64,000 bases of DNA from Anomaloglossus baeobatrachus (GCF_048569485.1 NC_134358.1:549125597-549189596), one strand, 5' to 3'. Counted from the first letter of the stretch, positions 38,264 to 50,620 are shown. Translations and numbers: made by a program. The notes: a model not told the origin generated them from the sequence alone.

Positions 38264-38889
38264 GGGGGATTTACACGCTACGACATCGCTAATGCAAAGT
38301 CGTTGGGGTCACGGAATTGGTGACGCACATCCGGCCGCATTAGCGATACCGTTGCATGTGACACCTATGAGCGATTTTGCATCGTCGCAAAAACGTGCAA
38401 AATCGCTCATCGGTGACATGGGGGTCCATTTTCAAATATCGTTACTGCAGCAGTAACGATGTTGTTCCTCGTTCCTGCGGCAGCACACATCGCTCCGTGT
38501 GACACCGCAGGAACGAGGAAGCTCTCCTTACCTGCCTCCCGGCCGCTATGCGGAAGAATGGAGGTGGGCGGGATGTTACGTCCCACTCATCTCCACCCCT
38601 CCGCTTCTATTGGGCGTCGGTTCAGTGACGCAGTTGTGACGTCGCTGTGACGCTGAACGAACCGCCCCTTTAGAAAGGAGGCGGTTCGCCGGTCACAGCG
38701 ACGTCGCCGGGCAGGTAAGTAGTGTGACGTGTCTGGGCGATGTTGTGCGGCACGGGCAGCGATTTGCCCGTGTCGCACAACAGATGGGGGCGGGTACGCA
38801 CGCTGGCGATATCGGTACCGGATGTGCGTCACAAATTCCGTGACCCCCAACGAGATCACTTGAGCGATGTCGTAGCGTGTAAAGCCCGC
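38264..38889. mobile_element. TAA-flanked MITE family H (copy E), long inverted ends
   Basis: 626 bp with a perfect TAA duplication (38261-38263 and 38890-38892). Unlike the other copies, the right end carries the whole outer ~70 bp of the left end in inverse orientation, through GACGCACATCCGG. The terminal inverted repeats are therefore about 70 bp. Confidence 0.8.
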
Positions 38890-39233
38890 TAAACTCTACT
38901 TCTGCTTGGTATTCCTGAGGGACAAGTACCCGAAAAAAGCTGTCTGCAGATTGGATTGTTGCCTGGCTTGGCTTTTATTTCCAGCCACATGGCAAATGGA
39001 TGATCATTGGTCTATAGGTCAGCTACTTCCTATCGGTGACACTGGTGACACTCACCTCAATGAATGAGCTAGCTTTCATGTATTTTCCCATGGGGCAATA
39101 TGACTGAACTAGCTATAGGGGTTGTCCGGATATGACCAATCGATGGTTTACAAGATAACATTGATAAATGGAGGTCCTGTCCAGCGATTAGCTGAATGGA
39201 GATCTTTTATATCTATTATAATGGATGTGCATG

Positions 39234-40386
39234 TGTGCCGCCCCTGTGGAAGCAGCTGAGCTGCTCGGATCCGGGTTCGCTGTGGCTCGAGGGTCTACGG
39301 ACCTGGGGTCGTGTGGCAACTCAAATAAAGGGGGAGTACGTACAGGGGAATTTAGATATTTTTCGTGCTGCCACCCGTGGTGTACGGTAATTTGGAGTAC
39401 CGCCGCTGCCATTGGGAGTACTCGGGGTGATGAAGTGGGGCAGCTAGATGTCGTAGCCCTCTACGGGTAGGGGGATGCCCCGGGACTCGGTGTGGGGTGA
39501 CGTGGGATGCAGGGGTCACTCTCGTACTCACTCAGTTCATAAGCAGACGCTGACAACCGGGTAAACCAAGTCTCTGGGTACCCTGCCGCTGAGGGGAGCT
39601 CGTCTGGGTCCCGTGCCCTATAGTGTTGCCTGGTGATCCGTGACCTGCCTCCTGGCACTAAGTTTAACTTCAATGTGGTGGCCCAGTAGTCTGGAACTTG
39701 CCAGGCCCCGCTCCCCACTATGGCTAAGTGTGGGAGCTTGCTCTCAGGGCTCACACTTGGGATTTTCTGGACCATTTTGGGTTGGAAAGTCCTATCCCCC
39801 TCGTTGCGCTAATTCCCCGATTCTGGAGCGGATGGGAACAGATCATAAAGGCTCCGTTCTCCTCAGGTGAATTGTCGGGTTGCCTGAAGCTACTCCCTGA
39901 CCTAGGGTCCGTGTACCCCGTCGTGCCTTCGGTCCCGAACCGGTGATAGTGCTAGGCTGCTGGCCGTCCTCCTCGATAGGTCCAGGCACCTTGCCACAAT
40001 CCCCTGCGACCGGGGGTTCGACTCCTCTAGGTCCAGACCACCGTCTGCAACCTAGACAGCTTCTCTTGGGAGCCACTACTCCCAACCTCCTCTGAGCTCC
40101 TCACAGCTCGAGGGGTTCCTCACTCCTCTCTGACCAACTACTAACTCCTTACTCACTACACTCCTCACCTCTCCTCCCTAACCCCCCAGGTGGGCGACTC
40201 TATTCCACTCAAGCCGTCCACTGGTGTGTCGGTGGTGTGTGGTGCAGGGTGTTTCAAGGATTTGATTTGCTGTTGGAGGCAATACCATCAGGATAAGGAC
40301 CCAGAACCAAGAGGTAGGTGGAAAACTGCACGGGAGGGCAGATTGTGCAAAACCCTGTGATGACCTGATAGTCCAGGGACGTCACA
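39234..40386 (-). mobile_element. Solo LTR, family L relative
   Basis: 1,153 bp with TGTG and CACA ends and a 4-bp duplication CATG at 39230-39233 and 40387-40390. On the minus strand it starts TGTGACGTCCCTGGAC and has GGTCATCACAGG, parallel to the start of the LTRs at 7588 and 10069. It sits inside another repeat (GGGGTTGTCCGGATATGACC near 39120, continuing at 40391). No retroelement genes. Confidence 0.75.
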
Positions 40387-40579
40387 CATGAACTCCTCCA
40401 ACGCTCCATTCATTTCATTGGTGCTCCTACTTAGATTTTTTTCCGGGAGCTCAATAGAAAATAAATGGCGCTGCAGTCAGTCACGTGCACTGCTGCTCCA
40501 TTCTAATGGGACAATACTGCCCCATTGTGCCGAAAAATGGGGGTCAAAGTGGTTGGACTCCCATTGATCAATAAAAATA

Positions 40580-41544
40580 GAGATGGGCGAATAGTGACTA
40601 TTCATGTGCCGATAATGCTTACCGAATATCGAGTACTATTCCAGTATTTGTCAAAGCAAGAAAAATGCCCTATTGACTTTGCATTGGTTTCGTTATTCGT
40701 GATGAATACCAAAATCGTACCGCATTTTTCGTTTTGTAAGACGCAGCCCAAATTTAGAGCAGGAAAATAGGAAAAAATATTTTTTAATGTTAAAATGAGC
40801 ATCCGTCTTATAATGCTAGTGTGTCTTATATTAGCTCACCAGGGGAGGGAGGCGGTGATGGAGGGTCACAGGAGGCAGGGTCAGCAAAGCTGCGGGCTTA
40901 GAGGAGGGGGTGTCGTGCCTCAGGAGGGTCACTGGACAGAGGGTCAGCGATACTGCGGGCTCGGGGGTGTCGCGGAAGTGGGCGCCATTGATCTGCCGGT
41001 GGGCTGCGGGCGCCAGGCTCCATTGAACTGCTCGCGGTTGACGAGATGGACTTCAAGAAAATGAAGATTGACCTCTATGGCCATTTTCTTGAAGTCCATC
41101 TCGTCAACCGCTGGCAGTTTAATGGAGCCTGGCGCCCGCAGCCCACCAGCAGATCAATGGCACCTGCAGCCCCCTGGCAGATCAATGGCACCTGCAGCCC
41201 ACCAGCAGATCAATGGCACCTGCAGCCCACCAGCAGATCAATGGCGCCTGCAGCCCTCTGGCAGATCAATGGCACCCACAGTATTACCGGCCCCCTCCTG
41301 AGCCGCTCCATTGTAGTGACACCCCCCTCCTCCGAGCCCTCAGTATTGCCGACCCTGCCTCCAGTGACCCCGCTCCACCACTGCTGCCCCAATAAGCCAT
41401 ATCTGGATTGTAAGACGCACCCCCATTGCATTTTATAATCCGCATCTCCTCTTATAAAGTGCATCTCATAATTCGGAAAAAACGGTACTTTGGGATTCGT
41501 TACGAAAAATCCGAACACACAAATAGCTACTATTTGCCCATCAC
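40580..41544. mobile_element. TA-flanked MITE interrupted by a second element
   Basis: The left end GAGATGGGCGAATAGTGACT pairs with the right end, whose inverse reads GTGATGGGCAAATAGTAGCT. TA lies on both sides. The interior is split by the TIR element at 40720-41485. Non-coding. Confidence 0.6.
40720..41485. mobile_element. TA-flanked TIR element, family G (copy 1, few repeat units)
   Basis: Ends CCGCATTTTTCGTTTTGTAA and the inverse of CCGTTTTTTCCGAATTATGA, flanked by TA (40718-40719 and 41486-41487). Inside lie a strong palindrome at about 41010-41132 (GACGAGATGGACTTCAAGAA with its inverse), about two units of the 63-bp sequence that forms an array in copy 2, and a short array of AGATCAATGGCACCTGCAGC. 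No transposase. Confidence 0.7.
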
Positions 41545-41801
41545 TAACTCCCCGGTAATGAGAGCCGGTACCCCACCAAACTTTTATGAAAGGACAATAA
41601 AGCAGATTGTGGACGGTGTAAAGGCAGATTCTCTGTGCTGAATGGAGTCAATTTCAAAGCACAGTATATGTGATGGAAAGCTTTTAAAAAAAGGAGGAAA
41701 AAAAGGGCTTTGAACCATGGATGCCCCATCTTCCGCTGTACAATAGGTGGTGTATGCGTATATTAAAGAGGTATAAATGATTCTTAATAAATAAATATTA
41801 A

Positions 41802-42137
41802 GCCTCCTTCACACGTCCGATTTTTCCATGTACGAGAAAAACTCGACTAATTTTAGTGATCAGAGTTTGATCATAGTGTGGTCCAAGTGTCATCCGAGAA
41901 AAAAGTCTTCATCTTCTCCATTCTGACAGTCTGTGAAAATCGTGCTGCACTCAGATGTCACCCGAGTGCAGCCCGATTTTTTTCACAAACCCATTGACTT
42001 GCGCTGCTGATTTTGATCCGACCCGTGGGTCAAAACTGGACATCTCCGTGAGTCACGAAAAATCATGGACATGGGAATGGCCGACTAGCACAGGCATGAG
42101 AGAAAAACCACGGATAACACACATGTCTGATGTGGCC
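41802..42137. mobile_element. MITE with GCCTCCTTCACACG ends
   Basis: The left end GCCTCCTTCACACGTCCGAT is roughly the inverse of the right end (ACATGTCTGATGTGGCC), flanked by TTA-type sites. Diverged and non-coding. Confidence 0.5.
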
Positions 42138-42140
42138 TTA

Positions 42141-43030
42141 CCAATATTATTAACATGACTAAATCTATTCAATAAATCAAGTGTTATTGTTATGAGATGT
42201 ATTTTTGCTGCTTTGAAGCTTTTCGACCCCCCCAAAGGTGTTTTCTCAGCCTTTGGTTTGGCCTCTCATTGAATCCAATGGGGTTTGAAAATGTTTGGCG
42301 CATCATTTGGGCAAATCGGAAAGATCGCCTAAGATCGCCGGACCGAACTTTGATAGGTTCACTCATCTATACTCACTGACACAGATTTAGACAAATTTGT
42401 GAATATTTGATAGAAAAAGTCTTAGAACTTTGAGTTCAGCTCATGAAAAATGGGAGCAAAAATAAAAGTGGATGCAGCGATGTCTAATAGTTTTTTTCCT
42501 TCCATTCTCACTGTAATGTAAAGAAAAGCGATAACTGCAACATTTACATTTTCCCAATTTTCTAGTTTTCTGTAGTATATTTAACCCTTAGTGGTGCAAT
42601 GCATTATCCAATCATCCCATGAACAGTATTCAGGAATCCACTGGAATAATCAGACGTATCCTTTAATAGAAAATGCAGCCGGTGATGCTTCAGACCATAA
42701 ACACTTCATTAGTCTCCACTAGATAAAAAAAGTAAAGTTTTCATCTTTTCCGATGATTTCGACTTTTGCATTATTCATGCCCTAATGTCTGCAATCAATG
42801 ACGATGGATGGAGTGTTCTTCAATTAACAGAGAGATTCAGGAAATCAATAACATTTCATATAATAGAACGGTGCCCGACACAAGCTCTGCTCCGGGGCTC
42901 CGGCCTCACGGTGGGTGTGTGGCGCTCATGAGTTTTAGTAGTATTATGGGTTAACATCAATATGACCTCAATGTTTCCCATTAGGTAATTCTCTCCTATT
43001 TTCGTACAATATTCCGATCTATGAAAATAA
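42141..43030. other. No gene; MITE-end-like traces
   Basis: The segment at about 42280-42375 (AACTTTGATAGGTTCACTCA) looks like the end of a common dispersed repeat. The rest is unrecognised. Confidence 0.35.
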
Positions 43031-43039
43031 GGAAATTTG

Positions 43040-43835
43040 TGTACACAATGACTGCATCAGCAGAATAGTGAGTGCAGCTCTGGAGTATAATACAGTATGT
43101 AACTCCGTAAGTAATGTAATGGTATGTACATAGTGACTACACCAGCAGAATAGTGAGTGCAGCTCTGGAGTATAATACAGGATGTAACTCAGGATCAGTA
43201 CAGGACCAGTAATATAATGTATGTACACAGTGACTGCACCAGCAGAATAGTGAGTGCAGCTCTGGAGTATAATACAGGAGGTAACTCAGGATCAGTACAG
43301 GATAAGTAATGTAATGTATGTACACAGTGACTGCACCAGCAGAATAGTGAGTGCATCTCTGGAGAATAATACAGGAGGTAACTCAGGATCAGTACAGGAT
43401 CAGGAATGTAATGTATGTACACAGTGACTGCACCAGCAGAATAGTGAGTGCAGCTCTGGAGTATAATATAGGAGGTAACTCAGGATCAGTAATGTAATGA
43501 ATGTACACAGTGACTGCACCAGCAGAATAGTGAGTGCAGCTCTGGAGTATAATACAGGAGGTAACTCAGGATCAGTACAGGATAAGTAATGTAATGTATG
43601 TACACAGTGACTGCACCAGCAGAATAGCGAGTGCAGCTCTGGAGTATAATACAGGAGGTGACTCAGGATCAGTACAGGATCAGGAATGTAATGTATGTAC
43701 ACAGTGACTGCACCAGCAGAATAGTGAGTGCAGCTCTGGAGTATAATACAGGAGGTAACTCAGGATCAGTAATGTAATGAATGTACACAGTGACTGCACC
43801 AGCAGAATAGTGAGTGCAGCTCTGGATGTAAATCC
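43040..43835. repeat. ~99-bp tandem array, about eight units
   Basis: Unit GTGACTGCACCAGCAGAATA, GTGAGTGCAGCTCTGGAGTA, TAATACAGGAGGTAACTCAG and so on. Some units lack the AGTACAGGAT piece and are shorter. It is a family seen widely in frogs as far as I can recall. Confidence 0.85.
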
Positions 43836-43839
43836 GGAT

Positions 43840-44618
43840 GAACACAGAATAATTAATATCAAGGACACAGTGAATTTACTGAGGGTCAGTACAAGTAATG
43901 TCTGTATAAAGTGTCTCAACTTTATATAAACGGTAAATGGCGATTTTTGCTGACCAAGTTATTTTGATATTGCAATCTAATTAATAAATCCTTAATAATA
44001 TCGTAGCCCTTAAACAGTCAACATTTAGCGAGAACACAAATGATGGATTTATAGGATATAAATTAAACCATAATATGTTAGAAAAATAGGTGCGAATCAA
44101 ACGTTCAATTTAATATTATGGAATCTACAAATAGCTTGTATATTATATAGATATATATATAATCTGTATATATTATTATCTGCAGAGCACATTATGAGGG
44201 ATCCTTTCCTCTTTATAACAACATTTATAGACTTCATAAAAATAATTCTCCCTTCCGTATCATCGTCGTCGCTACAAAATAACTTAATTCTCTTTGTAAA
44301 GCTGCCGTGTATCACTTAGACTGATAGAAAACTTCTAGAAATAGACTTAATCTTGAAAATATCTCCTCCTTTGACTCTGTTATAGCCCGCAAAGGAGTTG
44401 TCACTCATGTCTCCATGCCCTCACCCACTCAATAGCGTTATTACTGTATAAAACACTCGTCGTCTCCCTGTACCTCACACATTTTCTCGAGAAATAGCAT
44501 CTGATCATTTTGGTTTTCATCGTGGACAAGAGCCAAGACTGCTTCAGACATAAAGATAAGAAAATTAAGGCTAAAATACAGAAATTAATTTATAGGAAAT
44601 AATTACTATATCCCACAT
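43840..44618. other. No gene or repeat recognised
   Basis: AT-rich; includes a short (TA)n-rich stretch near 44145-44175. Confidence 0.4.
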
Positions 44619-44622
44619 TTAA

Positions 44623-45620
44623 AGGGAACCTGTCAGCAGAAATTTCGCCCAAAAGCTAAAAGATTCCCCCTCTGCAGCTCCTGGGCTGCATTCTAGGAAG
44701 GTCCCTGTTATTATTGTGCCCCATGTGAGACCAAAATAAAGCCTTTATAAAGTTCTACCTTTTTGTATGCAGCTTCTGTAAATGTGTCACGGGGGCGGGC
44801 TCTCTGGCGTCCGTTATTCTGCCCCCTGGTCCTGTATGCCGCCCCCATCGCTCCTTTCCATATCTGATGCACCGCCCACTGCTCCAGCCATCCCCGCGCA
44901 TGCCCAGTGCCAGTCTCACAGGACTGAGCAGTGTGACCGCTGGTGACGTGTGCGCAGGCAAGTGATGATGGGCGGGGCTGTGACTGTTATCAGCAAGTAC
45001 CCGCCCATAATCTCGTGAGCGCGCAAACCTCACCAGCATTCACACTGAGCTCAGTGTAGATGCTAGACTGTATGGGCTGCTTCCAGGGATGACGTCCCTT
45101 TGTCATGTGATAGGGGCGTGTTCAAAATACTATCACATGACAAAGGGACGTCATCCCTGAAAGCAGCCCATACAGTCTAGCATCTACACTGAGCTCAGTG
45201 TGAATGCTGGAGAGGTTTGCGCGCTCACGAGATTATGGGCGGGTACTTGCTGATAACAGTCACAGTCCCGTCCATAATCACTTGCCTGCGCACACGTCAC
45301 CAGCGGTCACACTGCTCAGTCCTGTGAGACTGGCACTGGGCATGCGCGGGGATGGCTGGAGCAGTGGGCGGTGCATCAGATATGGAAAGGAGCGATGGGG
45401 GCGGCATACAGGACCAGGAGGCAGAATAACGGACGGCAGAGAGCCCGCCCCCGTGACACATTTACAGAAGCTGCATACAAAAAGGTAGAACTTTATAAAG
45501 GCTTTATTTTGGTCTCACATGGGGCACAATAATAACAGGGATCTTCCTAGAATGCAGCCCAGGAGCTGCAGAGGGGGAATCTTTTAGCTTTTGGGCGAAA
45601 TTTCTGATGACAGGTTCCCT
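44623..45620. mobile_element. 998-bp near-perfect palindromic foldback element
   Basis: Two arms of about 490 bp pair almost perfectly (left end AGGGAACCTGTCAGCAGAAA, right end its inverse with one mismatch). The centre lies near 45121. TTAA is duplicated at 44619-44622 and 45621-45624. The inner part of each arm contains ATGCTAGACTGTATGGGCTG, related to the foldback at 16923. The same 94-residue frame appears on opposite strands of the two arms, a symmetry effect. Confidence 0.9.
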
Positions 45621-45689
45621 TTAATATATCTTGATCTTCACTTCCTTTCTTCCATTCACATAGTGTAAAAATTGCATGATAAAATTATG

Positions 45690-45775
45690 GCTGCAATCAG
45701 TCACCACTAGAGGGAGCTCACGCTATAGATTTATACAGCTGTGGGCTCCATCTAGTGGTGGCTGCAGGTATAACT
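45690..45775. repeat. Short inverted repeat, CCACTAG family (copy 2)
   Basis: GGCTGCAATCAGTCACCACT, then AGAGGGAGCTCA, faces TGGGCTCCATCTAGTGGTGG and CTGCAG. Same family as 27495 and 53188. Confidence 0.65.
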
Positions 45776-45852
45776 GTGTAATGCGATGCATTAGCCCCAT
45801 GGAGGTCATGTCTGTCTTTTACAGAGCTCTTGTCACTTGCCATAAAAATGTA

Positions 45853-47423
45853 CCGTATTGTTTGTTTTATAAGACGCACTGGATTATAAGACGCACCCCA
45901 AATTTAGAGGAGGGAAGCATTTTTTAATGCTAAAGTGGGGGTTCATCTTATAAGCCTAGTGTGTCTTATAATATCTCACCTGGGTGAGCAGCGGTGGTGG
46001 AACAGTTCAGGGCGCAGGGTCAGCGATACTCGGAGGAGTGGGTGTCACAGCTTAGGAGAGTGAGTGGACGGAGGGTGGCGATACTGTGGCTTCGAGGAGG
46101 GGGTGTCGCAGCTCAGGAGGGTGAGTGAACGGAGGGTAGGCGATACTGCGGGCTCGGAGGAGGGGGTGTCATAGCTCAGGAGGGTCAGTGGACTGAGGGT
46201 AGGTGATACTGCAGGCTCGGAGGAGGGGGTGTCACAGCTCAGGAGGGTCAGTGGAAGGAGGGTAGGTGATACTGCGGGCTCGGAGGAGGGGGTGACACAG
46301 CTCAGGAGGGTGAGTGGACGGAGGGTAGGTGATACTGCGGGCTCGGAGGAGGGGGTGTCACAGCTCAGGAGGGTCAGTGGACTGAGGGTAGGTGATACTG
46401 CAGGCTCGGAGGAGGGGGTGTCACAGCTCAGGAGGGTCAGTGGACTGAGGGTAGGCGATACTGCGGGCTCGGAGGAGGGGGTGTCACAGCTCAGGAGGGT
46501 CAGTGGACGGAGGGTAGGTGATACTGCGGGCTCGAAGGAGAGGGTGTCACAGCTCAGGAGGGTGAGTGGACGGAGGGGAGGTGATACTGCGGGCTCGGAG
46601 GAGGGGGTGTCACAGCTCAGGAGGGTCAGTGGACGGAGGGTAGGTGATACTGCGGGCTCGGAGGAGAGGGTGTCACAGCTCAGGAGGGTCAGTGGACGGA
46701 GGGTAGGTGATACTGCGGGCTCGGAGGAGGGGGTGTCACAGTTCAGGAGGGTCAGTGGACAGAGGGTAGGTGATACTGCGGGCTCGGATGAGGGGGTGTC
46801 ACAGCTCAGGAAGGTCAGTGGACGGAGGGTAGGTGATACTGCGGGCTCGGAGGAGGGGGTGTCGTGGCTCAGGAGGGTCAGTGGATGGAGTGTCAGCGAT
46901 ACTGCAGACTCAGAGGAGGGGGTGTTGTGGCCCAGGAGGATCAATGGATGGAGGATCGACGATACTGCAGGCTTGGAGGTGTCACCTCGGAAGGCGCCAT
47001 TGATCTGCCAGTGGGTTCCATTGAATTGCCGGCGGTTGATACGATGGAGTTCAAGAAAATGGCCATAAAGATGGCGCATGCTCAGATTGATGCAATGACT
47101 TCAAGAAAATGGCCGCGTAGGCCAATCTGCGCAGGACCCGCATCCGCAGTTAATTTCTTAATGTCCATCATGTCAACCGTCAGCAATTCAATGGAGCCCA
47201 GAGCCCACCAGCAGATCAATAGTGCCCGCCGAGGTGACACCCCCGAGCTCGCTGCCACAACCCTCCTGAGCCTCTCCACTGCAGTGCCACCCCCTCCTCC
47301 GAGCCACCAGTATTGTTGACCCTGCCTCCTGTGATCCCACCATATCCGGATTATAAGACGCACCCCCATTTTACCTCCAGTTTTGGGGGAAAAAAAGTGC
47401 GTATTTTAATCCAGAAAATACAG
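45853..47423. mobile_element. TA-flanked TIR element, family G (copy 2, expanded array)
   Basis: Ends CCGTATTGTTTGTTTTATAA and the inverse of CTGTATTTTCTGGATTAAAA, TA on both sides (45851-45852 and 47424-47425). It has the same internal layout as copy 1 at 40720, including GGAGTTCAAGAAAATGGCCA and its partial inverse. The difference is a 63-bp unit expanded to about fifteen copies. No transposase. Confidence 0.7.
46030..46975. repeat. 63-bp minisatellite inside family G element
   Basis: About fifteen units (GGGTAGGTGATACTGCGGGC, TCGGAGGAGGGGGTGTCACA, GCTCAGGAGGGTCAGTGGAC). Unit length is divisible by three, so long frames open on both strands (for example VSQLRRVSGRRVGDTAGSEE). They have no recognisable function. 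Confidence 0.9.
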
Positions 47424-47429
47424 TAATTT

Positions 47430-48000
47430 CTTCTGCTAGCCAGTGTTCTCCGGAGTCCAGCATGTACCCTCAGATATAACCCCCTGTTCACACTATATAA
47501 ATCTAGTCTTTTTTTTTCTTCAAGTGGGCATGGTCATCAGAGAAAAGTAGAGGACCCTGCCCACTTGGTTAAAAAGTTTACAAAGAGGGAACAGAGAGCC
47601 ATATCTCAGGAGAGGAGTAAAAGCAAAAGAAAAACAACCTCTCATTCAGGAGAACACCAAGTGAAAAATACATATTTATGGCACGTCAGGGGTCCTTTGA
47701 GTCAAAGCTAAATTATCTTTGGAAAATGTCAATTAACTTTAGAGAAAGAAAAATAGAGATAAATCATAAAAAGATTAAAATAAAATGTTTTCAGTGACAT
47801 CCAGTGTTCCCAAAAAGCTCAAGAATCTGGAAATAGTGGGATGACAAGACCCGGTCAGCAGCCTACAGAGCGGATTGCTGAAAAAAAGCAGTTGGGGTCT
47901 GCCTGTAGGAATAAAAGACGTTATATGGAAAAAATTGACATGTGTAACACAAAATTCTCTAAAAGGAGGATATTGTGGGGCACAGTGACCACCAGAGGCG
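47430..48000. other. No gene or repeat recognised
   Basis: A-rich sequence between a TIR element and the 45-bp array. Confidence 0.4.
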
Positions 48001-48002
48001 CT

Positions 48003-49412
48003 TAGGATGCCGTAACGAAAAAAATGAAGACTGCCCTGGTCTGGCGCTTAGGATGCCGTAACGAAAAAAATGAAGACTGCCCTGGTTTGAAGCTTAGGAT
48101 GCCGGAATGAAAGAATGAAGACTGCCCTGGTTTGATGCTTAGGATGCCGGAAGAAGAAATGAAGACTGCCCAGGTTTGAAGCCTAGGTAGCCAGAATGAA
48201 GAAATGAAGACTGCCTTGGTTTGGCACTTAGGATGCCGGAAGAAGAAATGAAGACTGCCCTGGTTTGGCACTTAGGATGCCGGAAGAAGAAATGAAGACT
48301 GCCCAGGTTTGGAGCTTAGGTTAATGGGATGAAGAAATGAAGACTGCCCTGGTTTGGAGCTTAGGATGCCAGAAGAAGAAATGAAGACTGCCCTGGTCTG
48401 GGGCTTAGGATGCCGGAATGAAGAAATGAAGACTGCCCTGGTCTGGCGCTTAGGATGCCGGAATGAAGAAATGAAGACTGCCCTGGTCTGGCGCTTAGGA
48501 TGCCGAAATGAAGAAATTAAGACTGCCTTGGTCTGGCGCTTAGGATGCCGGAATGAAGACTGCCTTGGTTTGGCACTTAGGATGCCGGAATGAAGAAATG
48601 AAGACTGCCTTGGTTTGGCACTTAGGATGCCGGAATGAAGAAATGAAGACTACCCTGGTCTGGCGCTTAGGATGCCGGAATGAAGAAATGAAGACTGCCC
48701 TGGTTTGGCGCTTAGGATTCCAGAATGAAGAAATGAAGACTGCCCTGGTCTGGCGCTTAGGATGCCGAAATGAAGAAATGAAGACTGCCCTGGTTTGGCG
48801 CTTAGGATGCCGGAATGAAGAAATGAAGACTGCCCTGGTTTGAAGCTTAGGTAGCCAGAATGAAGAAATGAAGACTGCCCTGGTTTGAAGCTTAGGATGC
48901 CGGAATGAAGAAATGAAGACTGCTCTGGATTAAAGAAATTAAGATTGCCCTGGTTTGGAGCTTAGGATGCCGGAATGAAGAAATGAAGACTGCCCTGGTT
49001 TGGCACTTAGAATGCCAGAATGAAGAAATGAAGACTGCCCTGGTTTGGCGCTTAGAATACCAGAATGAAGAAATGAAGACTGCCCTGGTTTGGAGCTTAG
49101 GTAGCCGAAATGAAGAAATGAAGACTGCCCTGGTTTGGCACTTAGAATGCCAGAAGGAAGAAATGAAGACTGCCCTGGTTTGGCGCTTAGAATACCAGAA
49201 TGAAGAAATGAAGACTGCCCTGGTTTGGCGCTTAGAATGCCAGAATGAAGAAATGAAGACTGCCCTGGTTTGGCGCTTAGGATGCCAGAATGAAGAAATG
49301 AAGACTGCCCTGGTTTGGCGCTTAGGATGCCAGAATGAAGAAATGAAGACTGTCCTGGTTTGGCGCTTAGGTAGCCAGAATGAAGAAATGAAGACTGCCC
49401 TGGTTTGGCTGC
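48003..49412. repeat. 45-bp minisatellite, about 31 units
   Basis: Unit AATGAAGAAATGAAGACTGC, CCTGGTTTGGCGCTTAGGAT, GCCGG. The left units vary in length and the right units (49000-49410) are regular. The 15-codon period yields open frames on both strands (MKTALVWRLGCRNEE on plus, QTRAVFISSFWHPKR on minus). Not read as genes. Confidence 0.95.
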
Positions 49413-49509
49413 TGCCGAGGCTCAGACTGCCGAGGACAATGGCAGCACAAAACTTTATGTCATTACTTAATAATTTGTGAAGGTCCGATCTCTGGAAACT
49501 CACCAATCC

Positions 49510-50620
49510 TAATAGTGAAGTGTGAGCAGCAACAATTCACTTTATTGAATACGTCTAACTCCAACGTCTTAATAAGATAGGGTAATTTTTGCCCTCTAGG
49601 CTTCGTTTTTCAACTAGCGTTAGTATATTGGTTCTTTGAAAGCCCCAACAGCATAATGGCAGGCTAAAACAATTTTATATAAATGGATAGTTGCACTGTG
49701 AAATGGTAAGATATGTTAACAATGAATATAGGAGTATAAACATTACTCCTAAGAAAATACATATAAAAATTGAGATACCTAGCATATAAAAAAGGTCAGG
49801 TTTCTTTGAGCCCAACAGTCAGCGTCAAGGCATATCTCGTAATGTTTGGTCCAAACTCGAATGCCTCTGGGTTAAAAAAAACCCCCTCCAATTTATGGGC
49901 GGATAGTAACCTTCTAATAAAGAATTAAAATTACCTAAGGCTGTTGAGAAGGAGTGCTCAATCAGAAGGCATGACCCCCTGATCTAAGAAAAAAATAGAT
50001 ATGGATCTAACATTAGGAGATACGCCTTGGCGCTGGCTGTTGGGCTCACATAAAACTGGCCTTTTTTATATGTTAAGTATCTCAATTTTTATGCTTTTTT
50101 CTTAGCAGTAATGCATGTTTATATTCCTATATTCATTGTTAACATATCTTAGCATTTCAGAGTGCAACTGTCTCTTTATATAACATGGTTTTAGTCTCTC
50201 ATTTTGATGTTGGGGCTTTCAAAGAACCAATATACTAAAACTAATTAAAAAATTAAGCCTAGAAGTCAAAAATTACCTTATCTTATTAAGACGTTGGAAT
50301 TAAAATATCCTAAGACAGTTGAGAAGGAGTGCTCAATCAGAAGACATGATCCCATGATCTAAGGAAAAAGAATAAATAGGGACCCAACATTAAGAGATAC
50401 GCCTTGACGCTGTCTGTTGGGTTCACATAAAACTGGCCTTTTTTATAGGCTAAGTATCTTAATTTTTATGTTTTCTCTTAGCAGTAATGCATGTTTATAT
50501 TTCTATATTCATTGTTAACATATCTTTTCAGAGTGCAACTGTCTCTTTATATAGCTCATGTTCAGTATGCACCTGTTCGCACTTGCGTGTTAGGAAGTGC
50601 CATTAGGTTTTTTTTTTTTT
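49510..50620. repeat. Family P locus: inverted copy followed by two tandem copies
   Basis: A minus-strand copy (about 49510-49860) is followed by plus-strand copies at about 50020-50388 and 50389-50620. Shared blocks in order are ATACGCCTTGGCGCTGGCTG with TTGGGCTCACAT, ACTGGCCTTTTTTATATG, TTAGCAGTAATGCATGTTTA, and GAGTGCAACTGTCTC. The phrase GGGGCTTTCAAAGAACCAAT occurs in both orientations. This is the clearest case of the tandem-plus-inverted arrangement. Confidence 0.75.

Noticed and set aside
44755-45488. Two nearly identical 94-residue proteins on opposite strands
   Set aside because: They are the same sequence read from the two arms of one palindrome, not a conserved gene pair.
46045-47079. 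344- and 279-codon frames over the 63-bp array
   Set aside because: Same cause: unit length divisible by three inside a non-coding TIR element.
48354-49506. Repetitive frames such as MKTALVWRLGCRNEE and QTRAVFISSFWHPKR
   Set aside because: Products of the 45-bp minisatellite, mirrored on opposite strands; no start context, splice signals or homology.
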